In this document: positions 24,987 through 34,898 of the stretch, one piece after another
How the letters are laid out: every line of letters begins with the position of its first letter
Position numbering within the stretch: position 1 is the stretch's first letter
DNA from: Candidatus Altimarinota bacterium
GTDB taxonomy: Bacteria; Patescibacteriota; Gracilibacteria; UBA4473
Reading direction: 5' to 3'
NCBI GenBank assembly: GCA_021734395.1
Contig: JAIPJB010000002.1
Span: 124,001-188,000, forward strand
DNA: 64,000 nucleotides
Translations under genes and position numbers: made by a program
The notes under the pieces: generated by a model
Seen by the model: only the letters and a program-made list of their open reading frames with translations
What the model was told of the DNA's origin: nothing
Databases searched by the model: none

Positions 24987-27368
24987 ATGAAACTCTCTCT
25001 TCACTGGCTCAAGGAATTTGTAAACTTGGAAAAAGTTTCGCCAAAAAAAATCAGCGAATCCATAACGCTCTATACTGCTGAATTGGAGGAAATGATCGAA
25101 GTAAAAAAATATTTCGAGAGAGTCGTTACAGGAAAACTTCTGTCTCGAAAACCTCATCCTGAAGCAGAAAAATTGTCTATTGCACAATTTGATTGTGGTT
25201 CATACGGAAAAAAACAGATTATTTTTGGCCAGGTGCACGAAGTTTCTGAAGGGGAAATCTTGCCAGTAGCACTGGAAGGAGCCTGTTTGAAATCCGGAAT
25301 TCAAATTAAAAATACGGATATCCGCGGCGAAAAATCAGAAGGAATGATTGCTGACAATCGAGAATTAGGCATGAAAAACGAGGGACTCATGAGATTCCCC
25401 CAAAAAACAAAACTTGGCATCGAACTTCCCAAGCTCATTCCTGAATGTGCAGATGTTTTATTTGATATCGATAATAAGTCTCTGACCCATCGCCCCGATC
25501 TCTGGGGGCAGGAAGGATTTGCCCGAGAATTGGCGGCTATTTTTGATAAAAAATTAATTCTGAAAAATCCCCAAGGAACACTCCCTCAGAAAGGCGATAC
25601 CGTCGATATTCAAATAAAAAGCGATGTTTGTCGTCGATTTTGCAGTATAAAAATGTCCGGCGTAAAAACTACTGCATCAGATTTAGGAACCCAGATACGG
25701 CTCGAAAATCTCGGTATTCGAGCGATTTCTAATCTCGTCGATATCACCAACTTGATACTCCTCGAACTAGGGCAGCCGATGCATATTTTTGATGCCGCCA
25801 AAGTGAAAGGTTCACTCATTGTCCGTCAGGCCAAGCAAGGAGAGAGGTTACTGGCTTTGGATGGCGAAGAATATGAACTCTGTCCAGAAGATACTGTCAT
25901 TGCTGACGAAGAAAAAGTTTTGTCTATCGCGGGAATTATGGGCGGGGAATATTCAGGGGTAAGCGAAGAAACTTCTGACGTGATTCTGGAATGTGCCAAT
26001 TGGGATCCAGTCTCCATCCGGCGAACATCCACTCGGCTAGGATTGCGATCTGACAGTTCATTGCGCTACGAAAAATCTCTCGATCCAGAGATTTGCGAAC
26101 GAGCACTTCTCTCTGCTGTAGAATATATCCAGCAATGCTGCCCCGATGCTCGCATCAAGAGCCTCTTGACCGATCAGTATCCTGCTCCATATCATCAGAC
26201 AAATATTCTCCTCAATCCCCAACACGTTCGAAATCATTCAGGCTTAGACATTTCTGATCAGGAAATCATCGAAAAATTAGAATCTATTGCCTTTCAGGTC
26301 TCAAAAAAGAAAGATATGCTGCAAGTAGATATCCCTTCTTTTCGAGCCACAAAGGATATTGCTATTGCCGAGGATCTCATCGAAGAAGTCGTTCGATTGT
26401 ATGGCTTTGAACATATTCCTTCTCAGCTCCCCTCTCTCCCCGTAGAGCCGGCACACAAAAATCATCTCCGAAAACTTGAATGGGAAATCCGTGATTTTTT
26501 TGCTGATCAGGGGTTTTTGGAAATCTATAATTATTCATTTGTCGATCAAAATGATGCCGAGTGGAGCGAAGAAAAAGAGTATGTCACGGTGGAAAATCCA
26601 CTTTCTTCCGAACACTCTCAGCTGAGAAAAAATCTCATTTCCAACAGTATTACAAATATTGAATCCGAGCTCCGAACTCATACGTCTCTCAAGCTTTTCG
26701 AAATAGGAAAAATATATATCCCTCCCCAAGATCCGCTTCCGGAAGAAAAAACTCGTTTTTGCGTGATTCAAGCGGATATGCACACAGACGAAAACGAACT
26801 CTTTTTTGCTCTGAAAGAAAAAATCAGCCTCTTTTTGGCGCAAAAGAAACTCTCTTTCGAGTTTCAACCCCTCGAGCAATCCCCTTCTTACACGCATCCT
26901 TCCAAAAGTGCGAACGTACTCGTAAACGGAGAAAAAGTTGGAATTTTGGCCTGCCTGCATCCCGAAGCAAAACCTATTGCTTCAAGCATTGTCTTTGCCG
27001 AAATAGACGCTGAAAAATTACTCATTCTGCTCCGAAAAAATAAAACTTCTTATACCCCTCTTTCCCCTTTTCCTCCTGTGCGCCGAGACGTATCGCTTAT
27101 TTTTGATAAAAAAATACTGATGAAATCCGTCGAAAAAGTGTTTCAAAGTGCTTCCCCTCTCATAAGAAAGGTGGAACTATTCGACGAATTTGAAGATATA
27201 AAAAAAATCGGAAAAAACAGAAAAAACATGTCGTTTCATCTGACATTTCAATCGCCAGAAAAAACCCTTTCCGAAAAAGAAATTGAGGCTGAATTTCAGA
27301 AAATTATTCGTCAAGCAGAGCAAAAATGTGGGGCAAAACTCCGTCTTGAATTTGACAAAGCACAATAA
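24987..27368 (+). CDS. pheT: Phenylalanyl-tRNA synthetase beta chain
   Basis: 793 residues. Forms the alpha2-beta2 PheRS; the beta chain holds the editing site and tRNA contacts. Visible: N-terminal MKLSLHWLKEFV, tRNA-binding OB (about 40-150), B3/B4 editing core (ISNLVDITNLILLELGQPMHIFD and IAGIMGGEYSGVSEETSDV), B5, the catalytic-like domain, and the C-terminal anticodon-binding domain (SPFPPVRRDVSLIFDK). In the OB domain the usual cysteine-glycine-x-x-asparagine-valine motif is replaced by FGQVHEVSEG. pheS is not in the window, so the two chains are unlinked here. Confidence 0.97.
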   Translation: MKLSLHWLKEFVNLEKVSPKKISESITLYTAELEEMIEVKKYFERVVTGKLLSRKPHPEAEKLSIAQFDCGSYGKKQIIFGQVHEVSEGEILPVALEGACLKSGIQIKNTDIRGEKSEGMIADNRELGMKNEGLMRFPQKTKLGIELPKLIPECADVLFDIDNKSLTHRPDLWGQEGFARELAAIFDKKLILKNPQGTLPQKGDTVDIQIKSDVCRRFCSIKMSGVKTTASDLGTQIRLENLGIRAISNLVDITNLILLELGQPMHIFDAAKVKGSLIVRQAKQGERLLALDGEEYELCPEDTVIADEEKVLSIAGIMGGEYSGVSEETSDVILECANWDPVSIRRTSTRLGLRSDSSLRYEKSLDPEICERALLSAVEYIQQCCPDARIKSLLTDQYPAPYHQTNILLNPQHVRNHSGLDISDQEIIEKLESIAFQVSKKKDMLQVDIPSFRATKDIAIAEDLIEEVVRLYGFEHIPSQLPSLPVEPAHKNHLRKLEWEIRDFFADQGFLEIYNYSFVDQNDAEWSEEKEYVTVENPLSSEHSQLRKNLISNSITNIESELRTHTSLKLFEIGKIYIPPQDPLPEEKTRFCVIQADMHTDENELFFALKEKISLFLAQKKLSFEFQPLEQSPSYTHPSKSANVLVNGEKVGILACLHPEAKPIASSIVFAEIDAEKLLILLRKNKTSYTPLSPFPPVRRDVSLIFDKKILMKSVEKVFQSASPLIRKVELFDEFEDIKKIGKNRKNMSFHLTFQSPEKTLSEKEIEAEFQKIIRQAEQKCGAKLRLEFDKAQ

Positions 27369-27381
27369 AAAATGATATAAT
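27352..27381 (+). promoter_or_regulatory. Promoter inside the end of pheT
   Basis: TTGACA (27352-27357), an 18-base spacer and TATAAT (27376-27381). The -10 ends 6 bases before the ATG of the next gene, which predicts a leaderless transcript. Confidence 0.75.
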
Positions 27382-27387
27382 AATAAG

Positions 27388-27579
27388 ATGGAAGAACCCA
27401 AAAAACAGAAATCAAGTGGTCTTTTCACCGGCATTATTGTCGGGGGAGCGGTAGGCTCCGTTTTGTCCTTTCTTTTCGCAACAGAGGAACGACGAGATAA
27501 AACCAAAAAAATGTCTCATGAAATTCTGAAAAAAGGAAAATCTGTTGCGGAAAAGTTTTTGGAAAAATACAAAAAGTAA
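27388..27579 (+). CDS. YtxH-like small membrane protein
   Basis: 63 residues. A glycine-rich membrane helix, LFTGIIVGGAVGSVLSFLF, then a TEERRDKTKK lysine/arginine-rich tail, the pattern of YtxH-domain proteins linked to stress responses in Firmicutes. The tail should be cytoplasmic. Starts directly at the predicted transcription start. Function not established. Confidence 0.75.
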   Translation: MEEPKKQKSSGLFTGIIVGGAVGSVLSFLFATEERRDKTKKMSHEILKKGKSVAEKFLEKYKK

Positions 27580-27597
27580 AAATTTTCCGGGAGAAAT

Positions 27598-27626
27598 TTG
27601 GAAAAAAAGGAGTTGTCCCCTATAAT
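27598..27626 (+). promoter_or_regulatory. Promoter of the DUF378 gene
   Basis: TTGGAA (27598-27603), a 17-base spacer and TATAAT (27621-27626). The -10 lies inside an inverted repeat, CCCCTATAATTCGGGG (27617-27632), whose arms could bind a regulator or form the first hairpin of the leader. Confidence 0.7.
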
Positions 27627-27659
27627 TCGGGGAGCTTTATTTTCTTACCCTTTTTTCCT

Positions 27660-27860
27660 ATGAAAAATTTTAGCAGCCTCGACTCGGTGGCATATGTCCT
27701 GGTCATTATCGGCGCTATTAATTGGGGATTGACCGGTTTAGGATTCAACCTGGTCGAATTCCTTTTGGGCTCTATGCCCACACTCGAGATGATTGTCTAC
27801 CTGTTGGTAGGACTTTCAGGACTCTATGTTGCTTTCGGACTCAAGGTCGAAAAGAAATAG
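27660..27860 (+). CDS. DUF378 family membrane protein
   Basis: 66 residues with two membrane helices: VAYVLVIIGAINWGLTGLG and MIVYLLVGLSGLYVAFGL. The IIGAINWGLTGLGFNLVEFLLG and YLLVGLSGLY blocks are the hallmark of DUF378. Function unknown in the family. Own promoter upstream and a terminator 22 bases after the stop, so it is probably a single-gene unit. Confidence 0.85.
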   Translation: MKNFSSLDSVAYVLVIIGAINWGLTGLGFNLVEFLLGSMPTLEMIVYLLVGLSGLYVAFGLKVEKK

Positions 27861-27882
27861 TTCGATTCTTGCCCAAAAAAAA

Positions 27883-27920
27883 CTAAAAAATCACTCTTTT
27901 TTGGAAGTGTGGTTTTTTAG
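27883..27920. terminator. Hairpin terminator after the DUF378 gene
   Basis: CTAAAAAATCACTCTT pairs with AAGTGTGGTTTTTTAG (one mismatch, one wobble) around a 6-base loop. The T-rich distal arm serves as the U tract. Confidence 0.7.
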
Positions 27921-27986
27921 AAAAAACGGAAAAGTTTCCTTGCATAAAATAGAAATTTGAGGCAGTATAGCGCGCACCTTTCGAAC

Positions 27987-29960
27987 ATGAAAGACCAGAA
28001 ATTTTCACTTGTTTCCGAATACAAACCCACAGGAGATCAGCCAAAAGCGATCGAAAAACTCCTGAAGGGAATGAAAAACGGACTCCGGCATCAAACACTC
28101 CTGGGTGCCACGGGAACGGGGAAAACATTCACCATGGCCAATATTATTCAGGAGTTACAACGTCCCACTCTCGTGCTGGCACATAATAAAACACTCGCTG
28201 CGCAACTTTGCTCTGAGTTTCAGCAATTTTTTCCAGAAAACGCGGTCAGTTATTTTGTGAGTTATTATGATTATTACCAACCAGAAGCCTACTTGCCAAA
28301 AACTGATACTTTTATTGAAAAAGAAGCCACCATCAATGAAGAAATCGAAAAATTTCGACATGCAGCCACGATTAATCTTTTGACTCGTCGAGATGTTGTG
28401 ATCGTTTCCTCGGTGTCGTGTATTTACGGGCTGGGTGATGTCAAGACATACGAAGCTATGGCACTGCCTTTCGAGGTAGGCAAGGATTATCCCCGACAGG
28501 AATTTTTACGAAAATTAGTAGATATCCAGTATCAGAGAACAAAAACCGATCTCCTGCGTGGAACATTCGAAGTCTTGGGAGATGTCATCACTATTTTTCC
28601 ACCGAATTCTGATACCGCTTACCAGATGGAATTCTGGGGCGATAATCTGGATAAAATCACGGAAGTCGATGCTTTTACAGGGGAATTCATTCAGGAATGC
28701 AAAGATATTATTGTTTTCCCAGCAAAACATCAGATCGCCACATCAGATCAGATTGAGCAAGCCATTGCCCAGATTGAAGCAGATTTGGAACAACGCCTGG
28801 GAGAACTTCAAAAAATGGGAAAACCACTCGAAGCCCACCGCCTCAAACAACGAACAACGTACGATATCGAGATGCTCCGCGAAACTGGATACGTAAATGG
28901 AATTGAGAATTATACGCGGTATCTTTCGGATCAAAAACCGGGAGATCCTCCAACAACACTCATGGACTATTTCCCAAAAGATTTTCTGTGTTTCGTGGAC
29001 GAATCTCATATCTCACTTCCTCAAGTAGGGGGGATGTTCAACGGAAATCTGAGTCGAAAACAAACGCTTGTAGAACATGGTTTTCGACTCCCGAGTGCTA
29101 TGGATAACCGTCCTTTGAAATTCAATGAATTTGAACAGCGTATTCGTCAGGCAATTTATGTCTCAGCCACGCCCGGAAAATATGAATACGCTCATTGCGA
29201 TAAAAAAGATATTGTCGAGCAGATTATCCGTCCAACCGGTCTTTTGGATCCGCCAATAGAGGTCCGTTCTACGAAACATCAGATTGATAATCTTTTGGAA
29301 GAAGTGAAAAAAACAACCGAAAAAGGGTTTCGTGCACTCATCACGACCGTGACCAAAAAATCGGCCGAAGATCTGGCTGAATACTTGATAGAAGTTGGAG
29401 TCAAAGCCAAGTATCTCCATTCAGAAATCGATACCCTCGAACGAGTAGAAATCCTGCGACAGCTTCGAGAAGGAAAGATAGAAGTCGTCGTCGGAATAAA
29501 TTTGCTCCGAGAAGGACTGGATCTCCCCGAAGTAGCGCTCATTTGTATTTTGGATGCCGATAAAGAAGGTTTCCTGCGAAGTCGAGACTCATTGCTTCAG
29601 GTTATTGGACGAGCAGCCAGAAATGTCGAAGGACATGTCGTCATGTATGCGAATAAGGAAACCAAGGCCATGCGGGCAGCCATTGAGGAAACCAATCGCC
29701 GACGAAAAATTCAGCGAGCTCATAACGAAAAACACAACATTACGCCAACGACTATTATCAAAAAAATCACGGATATTTCACGTGATCTAACGGGGGGCAC
29801 ACCACGAAATTTTGAAAAATTACAAAAATCAGAACAGATCGACCGCATGATTAAAGAACTTGAAAATGAGATGGATGTTGCGATAAAAAATCTCGACTTT
29901 GAAAGAGCGGCTATCCTGCGAGACGAGATCGTAGAACTCGAAGAAAGAAGGAAAAAATAA
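27987..29960 (+). CDS. uvrB: UvrABC excinuclease subunit B
   Basis: 657 residues from ATG 27987. DNA helicase-like damage verifier of nucleotide excision repair. Walker A in GATGTGKTFTM near residue 40, the beta-hairpin tyrosines in YFVSYYDYYQPEAY, DESHISLPQVGGMFNGN, the helicase motif VVGINLLREGLDLPEV and VIGRAARN, and a C-terminal UVR motif (LDFERAAILRDEI). The frame opens at 27957, but UvrB homology begins at KDQKFSLVSEYKPTGDQPKA. Confidence 0.98.
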   Translation: MKDQKFSLVSEYKPTGDQPKAIEKLLKGMKNGLRHQTLLGATGTGKTFTMANIIQELQRPTLVLAHNKTLAAQLCSEFQQFFPENAVSYFVSYYDYYQPEAYLPKTDTFIEKEATINEEIEKFRHAATINLLTRRDVVIVSSVSCIYGLGDVKTYEAMALPFEVGKDYPRQEFLRKLVDIQYQRTKTDLLRGTFEVLGDVITIFPPNSDTAYQMEFWGDNLDKITEVDAFTGEFIQECKDIIVFPAKHQIATSDQIEQAIAQIEADLEQRLGELQKMGKPLEAHRLKQRTTYDIEMLRETGYVNGIENYTRYLSDQKPGDPPTTLMDYFPKDFLCFVDESHISLPQVGGMFNGNLSRKQTLVEHGFRLPSAMDNRPLKFNEFEQRIRQAIYVSATPGKYEYAHCDKKDIVEQIIRPTGLLDPPIEVRSTKHQIDNLLEEVKKTTEKGFRALITTVTKKSAEDLAEYLIEVGVKAKYLHSEIDTLERVEILRQLREGKIEVVVGINLLREGLDLPEVALICILDADKEGFLRSRDSLLQVIGRAARNVEGHVVMYANKETKAMRAAIEETNRRRKIQRAHNEKHNITPTTIIKKITDISRDLTGGTPRNFEKLQKSEQIDRMIKELENEMDVAIKNLDFERAAILRDEIVELEERRKK

Positions 29961-30004
29961 ATTAAAATTAGACAGTTTTCTTGAAAGCAAATAAGATACG
30001 AAAA

Positions 30005-30559
30005 ATGATGAGAAAAGCAGTATTGTTTTTAGGGTTAATAATTTCTCCCCTCATAACATTTGCTCAAAACACAACAGATTGTGGCACCACAGATGGAACT
30101 GATAGTGCTCAGTTATGTTTTGCTGAAAAATTATTTCCTAATTGTAAACCAGCCAAAATCCAATTTGTAGGTCAAGGGGATCCCTATTCAATGATAATCA
30201 AAGGGATTCAAAATGATCAATGTTTTATTGCTATGGAAATAAAAAATCCTAATACGAATAAATTTAGCACACTCACCTGCCCCCATGAATTAAAATCTTT
30301 AGCTATTTCCGAAGAAACAGAAAGGCAAATGGATAAAGTAAGTAGGGTAGAGCTTAGTGTTCTTCCTTATGCTCTAGCATTAGAAAACCCTCAAAAAGCA
30401 AAAGAAATGGGATGTTTTGGGGATTTTCTCGATATATCAGATAAACAATTCAATCCTGAAAAATTAAATCCCCTTCCTAAAACTCAAAAGCTGCCAAAAA
30501 CAGGAAATACTAGTCTTTTTTTAAAGTTTTTTGGGTGGGTAAAAAATTTGTTTTTTTAA
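30005..30559 (+). CDS. Secreted protein with LPKTG-like C-terminal motif
   Basis: 184 residues. Signal peptide MMRKAVLFLGLIISPLITFAQ with likely cleavage after FAQ. The mature part holds six cysteines. Near the C-terminus LPKTGNTSLFLKFFGWVKNLFF combines an LPxTG string with a hydrophobic end, as in sortase substrates, although the hydrophobic part is short and there is no clear charged tail. No sortase is seen in the window. A TTG at 29981 is in frame but adds no signal-like sequence. Follows uvrB on the same strand. Confidence 0.6.
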   Translation: MMRKAVLFLGLIISPLITFAQNTTDCGTTDGTDSAQLCFAEKLFPNCKPAKIQFVGQGDPYSMIIKGIQNDQCFIAMEIKNPNTNKFSTLTCPHELKSLAISEETERQMDKVSRVELSVLPYALALENPQKAKEMGCFGDFLDISDKQFNPEKLNPLPKTQKLPKTGNTSLFLKFFGWVKNLFF

Positions 30560-30568
30560 AATAAGCTT

Positions 30569-31429
30569 TTATCTTAGTTCTTCCAGCATTAATTGACAGG
30601 ATTGTGATCCAGCTGAATACGGAGCAACATGATAGGGATCAAAGATAAACTCAATTGCCCTCTCTCCTAAAAAATAAAAGGCTTCAAAGTTTTCTTTTTC
30701 GCTCGCTAAACCTTCGGCAATAAGTTCTTCTTCGGCCATGTCCCCCAGGGCTTCTGTAACCTGCTCTTGGCATTCTTGCGAAGCTGTTTGGAGAATGTTT
30801 GGGTACCGAGATATCAAATCATCAATGCTGAAGAGCTCCTTTTTCGCAGGATTATAATTTAGGGTTTGCGTATAACTCATCCCGTGAGCACCACCCGTAT
30901 AAGTTCCAAAATCAAAACGGATACTGATCATTTCTGGAGAATTTGTTGCCAGAGCATAGGAGTTTTGAAGTATATATTTCTCTCTCGCAGCAGAATCTTC
31001 CTCGGTATAAAAATCCGTTTCGGTAAAGGCTTTCTTTTCTTCTGCCATGAGAGCGGCTATCGCTTCATTGAGTTTTGTATAACTCTCATGAATCCAAAAA
31101 GGATAGTTCAGATCTATAGAATAGACATCTGTTTCTTCCTCCTGAGATTTGTTTTCGATATCCGAAGGCAGGAACGCATACGGATCAGATTCGGTATCCG
31201 GTAGCTCTCCAGAATAATCATCATCTATTTCTTCTTCTGATTCAGGAAGTGGTTGTTCGATCAAAGTAGGAGATTCTTCTTGTGGATCATCGGTTATCAC
31301 CATGGCATCTTCTTCAACTTGAACAGGAGGCTTTTCTTGCTCTGAATTCTCTGAGAGAGAATTCTCTTGCTGCTGTCCACAACCAACCAAAAAGAAAACG
31401 CTGAAGCCAAGGAGAAATTTTTTCATCAC
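30569..31429 (-). CDS. Lipoprotein with DUF3298/RsiV-like domain
   Basis: 286 residues. A lipobox signal, MMKKFLLGFSVFFLVGC, with the lipidated cysteine at 17, then a long glutamate/serine/proline-rich linker (about 20-95) to a folded domain at about 100-286. The RFDFGTYTGGAHGMSYTQT and FDPYHVAPYSAGSQ blocks match the DUF3298 domain of PdaC and of the anti-sigma factor RsiV. Anchored outside the membrane; could sense wall ligands, but there is no sigma factor beside it. Confidence 0.82.
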   Translation of the reverse strand: MMKKFLLGFSVFFLVGCGQQQENSLSENSEQEKPPVQVEEDAMVITDDPQEESPTLIEQPLPESEEEIDDDYSGELPDTESDPYAFLPSDIENKSQEEETDVYSIDLNYPFWIHESYTKLNEAIAALMAEEKKAFTETDFYTEEDSAAREKYILQNSYALATNSPEMISIRFDFGTYTGGAHGMSYTQTLNYNPAKKELFSIDDLISRYPNILQTASQECQEQVTEALGDMAEEELIAEGLASEKENFEAFYFLGERAIEFIFDPYHVAPYSAGSQSCQLMLEELR

Positions 31430-31481
31430 TTCTTATTGAAACGATTTGAGAAAGAAAATCAATTTTTCCTTTGCTGAAAAT

Positions 31482-33245
31482 TTAATCTGATTCCTCCAGA
31501 ACTTGAATATTTTGCTCGCGCAATTCTTTTTCGGGCATAGGAGCAGGCGCTCCCAACATCAAGTCTTGAGCTGATTGATTTTTGGGGAAAGCGATCACTT
31601 CACGGATATTAGGCTCGTCAGCAAACATCATAACGACTCGATCCAGTCCCATTGCACATCCTCCATGTGGCGGACAACCATATTGAAAAGCCTTTAGCAA
31701 GTGCCCAAATCGACGTTGTGTTTCTTCTTCCGATAATCCCAGGACTTCGAACATCGTGTGCTGGAGTTCTGGATCGTGAATTCGTACTGAACCTCCCCCC
31801 AGCTCTACACCATTAAGCACGACATCATACGCATACGATCGAACACGCAATGGATCCGATTTGAGATATTCTAAATCTTCCAGATGAGGACTCGTGAAGG
31901 GGTGGTGTGCTGCCTGCATGGTTCCATCTTCTTTTTGTTCGAAAAGAGGAAAGTCATATACCCACGCATACGCAAAATCATCTTTCTCCGCCAATTGAAA
32001 TTTTTTGCCCAGTGCGTTTCGTACCGCCCCCAAAGGTTCCACAGCTCGAATGAACGATCCCGCACCAAAAAAAATCAGATCTCCTGGTTTTGCTTTTGTC
32101 TTCGTAATAACCGTATCAAGAAAATCTTTTGTTGCATTCTTAGCGACCGGTCCCGACTCCTCTCCAACCCTGAACCAAGCCAGTCCTCCAGCACCATTTT
32201 GTCGAGCGATATCGGTCAAATCATCGATATCTTTGCGTGACAATTCGCCACACTCTTGGGACACAGGAAGGGCAGAAATGTATTCCGCCTTTTCGAAAAT
32301 ACCAAACCCACATTCTTTGGATTCATCAGTTATATTGACAAATTCTAGTCCAAAACGAATATCAGGTTTATCGGTGCCATATCGCTCCATAGCCTCATGC
32401 CAAGTGAAACGAACAAATCGACCATCTTTCAGATACTTCTTCCAGTTTTTTTGCGGCGCACATTGAGCCGTCAGATCATGAAAACAATCTTCGACTGTAT
32501 CCATAACATCTTCTTGATCTACAAAACTCATTTCTAATTCGAACTGAGTAAATTCCGGTTGTCGATCGCCGCGCAAATCCTCATCCCGAAAACACCGAGC
32601 AATCTGGAAATATCGATCAATCCCTCCCACCATCAATAACTGTTTGAGTTGTTGGGGAGACTGGGGCAAAACGTAAAATTTCCCTGGATGCAGGCGCGAT
32701 GGCACCAAATATTCTCTGGAGCCTTCGGGGGTTCCTTTGACCATGATGGGCGTTTCCACATCCCAAAATCCTTTTTTATCAAAATATTCTCGAATTACCA
32801 GGCACATTTTATGACGCAATTCCAAATTGCGTTGCATCTGCTGTCGCCGAAGATCAAGATATCGATACTGTAGTCGCAGATCTTCATTTTTGACTTCTTT
32901 TTCTAATTCGAAGGGGGGCGTTTGGGCTTTGTTGAGAATTTTTAATTCGTGAATTTCTACCTCGATATCGCCGGTTTCTAAGTTGGGATTGTGCAATTCT
33001 TCTCCTCGGTCACGCACTTTTCCTTTGCACTGAAGAACCCATTCCGAACGAATAGATTCGGCCAGCTTGTGAGCCTCTTTGTTAATTCTGGGGTCAAAAA
33101 CTACCTGTGTCAGACCGTATCGATCACGCAGATCTACAAAGATAATCCCGCCGTGATCACGGCGGCTGTGTACCCAACCACACAAATTTACTTCTGTACC
33201 AATACTTTCGGCACGGAGCTCGCCACAGGTATGAGTTCGAAACAT
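31482..33245 (-). CDS. aspS: Aspartyl-tRNA synthetase, bacterial type
   Basis: 587 residues. N-terminal OB anticodon-binding domain (LCGWVHSRRDHGGIIFVDLRD), class II core with motif 2 (RCFRDEDLRGDRQPEFTQFE), a GAD insert in the middle, and motif 3 (GCAMGLDRVVMM). The bacterial GAD form. asnS lies immediately upstream on the same strand, so this AspRS may be the discriminating type that charges only tRNA-Asp, but this is not provable by eye. Confidence 0.97.
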   Translation of the reverse strand: MFRTHTCGELRAESIGTEVNLCGWVHSRRDHGGIIFVDLRDRYGLTQVVFDPRINKEAHKLAESIRSEWVLQCKGKVRDRGEELHNPNLETGDIEVEIHELKILNKAQTPPFELEKEVKNEDLRLQYRYLDLRRQQMQRNLELRHKMCLVIREYFDKKGFWDVETPIMVKGTPEGSREYLVPSRLHPGKFYVLPQSPQQLKQLLMVGGIDRYFQIARCFRDEDLRGDRQPEFTQFELEMSFVDQEDVMDTVEDCFHDLTAQCAPQKNWKKYLKDGRFVRFTWHEAMERYGTDKPDIRFGLEFVNITDESKECGFGIFEKAEYISALPVSQECGELSRKDIDDLTDIARQNGAGGLAWFRVGEESGPVAKNATKDFLDTVITKTKAKPGDLIFFGAGSFIRAVEPLGAVRNALGKKFQLAEKDDFAYAWVYDFPLFEQKEDGTMQAAHHPFTSPHLEDLEYLKSDPLRVRSYAYDVVLNGVELGGGSVRIHDPELQHTMFEVLGLSEEETQRRFGHLLKAFQYGCPPHGGCAMGLDRVVMMFADEPNIREVIAFPKNQSAQDLMLGAPAPMPEKELREQNIQVLEESD

Positions 33246-33323
33246 GAGAAAAGAATAAGATTTCGCTTTAGGAATTCTGGGGAAAAAGGAGCGAAAGTCA
33301 ATTTTATCCTCAAAAAGAAAGGT

Positions 33324-34712
33324 TTAAAACTCTGCATTTCGTGGTGTCCGTGGAAATGGAATCACATCACGAATATTTCCCATTCCAGAAACGTATTGAA
33401 TCAGTCGCTCAAATCCCAAACCAAATCCTGCATGCGGAACTCCTCCATATTTTCGCAATTCCCGATACCACCAGTAATCCTCTTTCTTTAGCCCCATCTC
33501 ATCGATACGCTTGTCCAAAACATCCAATCTTTCTTCGCGTTGCGCTCCTCCCATGATTTCCCCCACACCAGGAACAAGTAAGTCCATCGCAGCAACTGTT
33601 TTTCCGTCATCATTGAGCCGCATATAAAAAGCTTTGATATCTTTTGGATAACCCGTTACAAACACTGGTTTTCCAAAATGCTTGCATACATATTGTTCGT
33701 GTTCGCTTTGCAAATCGATACCCCATGTAACGGGAAACTCGAACTTTTCTCCTGATTTTTCCAATATCTCAATCGCCTCTGTGTAGGTGATCCGTTCAAA
33801 TTTTGAATCGACGATATTTTTGAGTCGATCAAGCACTCCTTTGTCGATAAATGTATTGAAAAATTCCATCTCTTCTGGAAGTTTTTCAAGTACGTAATGA
33901 ATTACGTATTTCATCATGTCTTCGGCTAAATCCATATTGTCATACACATCCGCAAAAGCAATTTCTGGTTCCATCATCCAAAACTCTGCTACATGGCGAG
34001 ACGTATTGGAATTTTCTGCCCGAAAAGTTGGGCCAAACGTATAGATTTTCTGAAATGCCAGAGCAAAAGCTTCTCCCTGCAACTGCCCACTCACAGTTAA
34101 CCCTGTCTTTTTTGCGAAAAAATCCTGATCGAAATCCACTGCTTTTTCTTTTGTTTTCGGAAGATTCTGGAGATCCAAGGTCGTTACCTGAAACATCTCT
34201 CCCGCTCCTTCGCAATCACTCGAGGAAATAATAGGAGTATGAACATGGACAAACCCCTGATCATGAAAAAATTTATGAATTGCAAATGCCAGTTCTGATC
34301 GCAGTCGAAAAACAGCTTGAAATGTATTACTGCGTGGGCGCACATGCGCAATTGTGCGGAGATATTCGAAGCTATGACGTTTTTTCTGCAATGGGAAAGA
34401 GGGATCCGAGTCAGCAATCAATTCAATACTCGTCGCCTGAATTTCAAAATCCTGTCCTGCTCCTTGAGATTCGACAAATTTTCCCGTAAGGGAAACCGCT
34501 GATCCAATCGGAAAATGACAGATTTTTTCAAAATTTTTGATATCTGATTCGAAAACAACCTGAAGTGACTTAAAAAAAGTTCCGTCGTGGAGTTGCAAAA
34601 ACCCCAAATTTTTTGACGACCGAACCGTCCGAATCCAACCTTGTAATTGAATTGTTTGATCAAGATGTTCTTGGGGATTTCGAAAAAGAGTGTGAATATT
34701 TACCATGCGCAT
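33324..34712 (-). CDS. asnS: Asparaginyl-tRNA synthetase
   Basis: 462 residues (a second start two codons in, at 34706, is as good). Class IIb enzyme: OB domain ([22 protein letters not shown]), motif 2 region ([25 protein letters not shown]), motif 3 ([17 protein letters not shown]). The [11 protein letters not shown] string is specific for AsnRS over AspRS. Its presence means Asn-tRNA can be made directly, without an amidotransferase. It precedes aspS by 78 bases. Confidence 0.97.
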   Translation of the reverse strand: MRMVNIHTLFRNPQEHLDQTIQLQGWIRTVRSSKNLGFLQLHDGTFFKSLQVVFESDIKNFEKICHFPIGSAVSLTGKFVESQGAGQDFEIQATSIELIADSDPSFPLQKKRHSFEYLRTIAHVRPRSNTFQAVFRLRSELAFAIHKFFHDQGFVHVHTPIISSSDCEGAGEMFQVTTLDLQNLPKTKEKAVDFDQDFFAKKTGLTVSGQLQGEAFALAFQKIYTFGPTFRAENSNTSRHVAEFWMMEPEIAFADVYDNMDLAEDMMKYVIHYVLEKLPEEMEFFNTFIDKGVLDRLKNIVDSKFERITYTEAIEILEKSGEKFEFPVTWGIDLQSEHEQYVCKHFGKPVFVTGYPKDIKAFYMRLNDDGKTVAAMDLLVPGVGEIMGGAQREERLDVLDKRIDEMGLKKEDYWWYRELRKYGGVPHAGFGLGFERLIQYVSGMGNIRDVIPFPRTPRNAEF

Positions 34713-34898
34713 ATTCGAGGGAGTAAATTAACCTGATTTTCTTTTTTTAGAGAGGAAAGTCAAAGAATTGACATTTTTCTGTTTTTAATTTAAAGAAAAG
34801 GTATAGAGAAAGAAAAATCGCCTCCTCAGCAGAGAGATATCCCCCCTTTTTTTGATCAGATACAAGAACTCGAAGAAAAGGAAATTTTTTGGGGCAAA

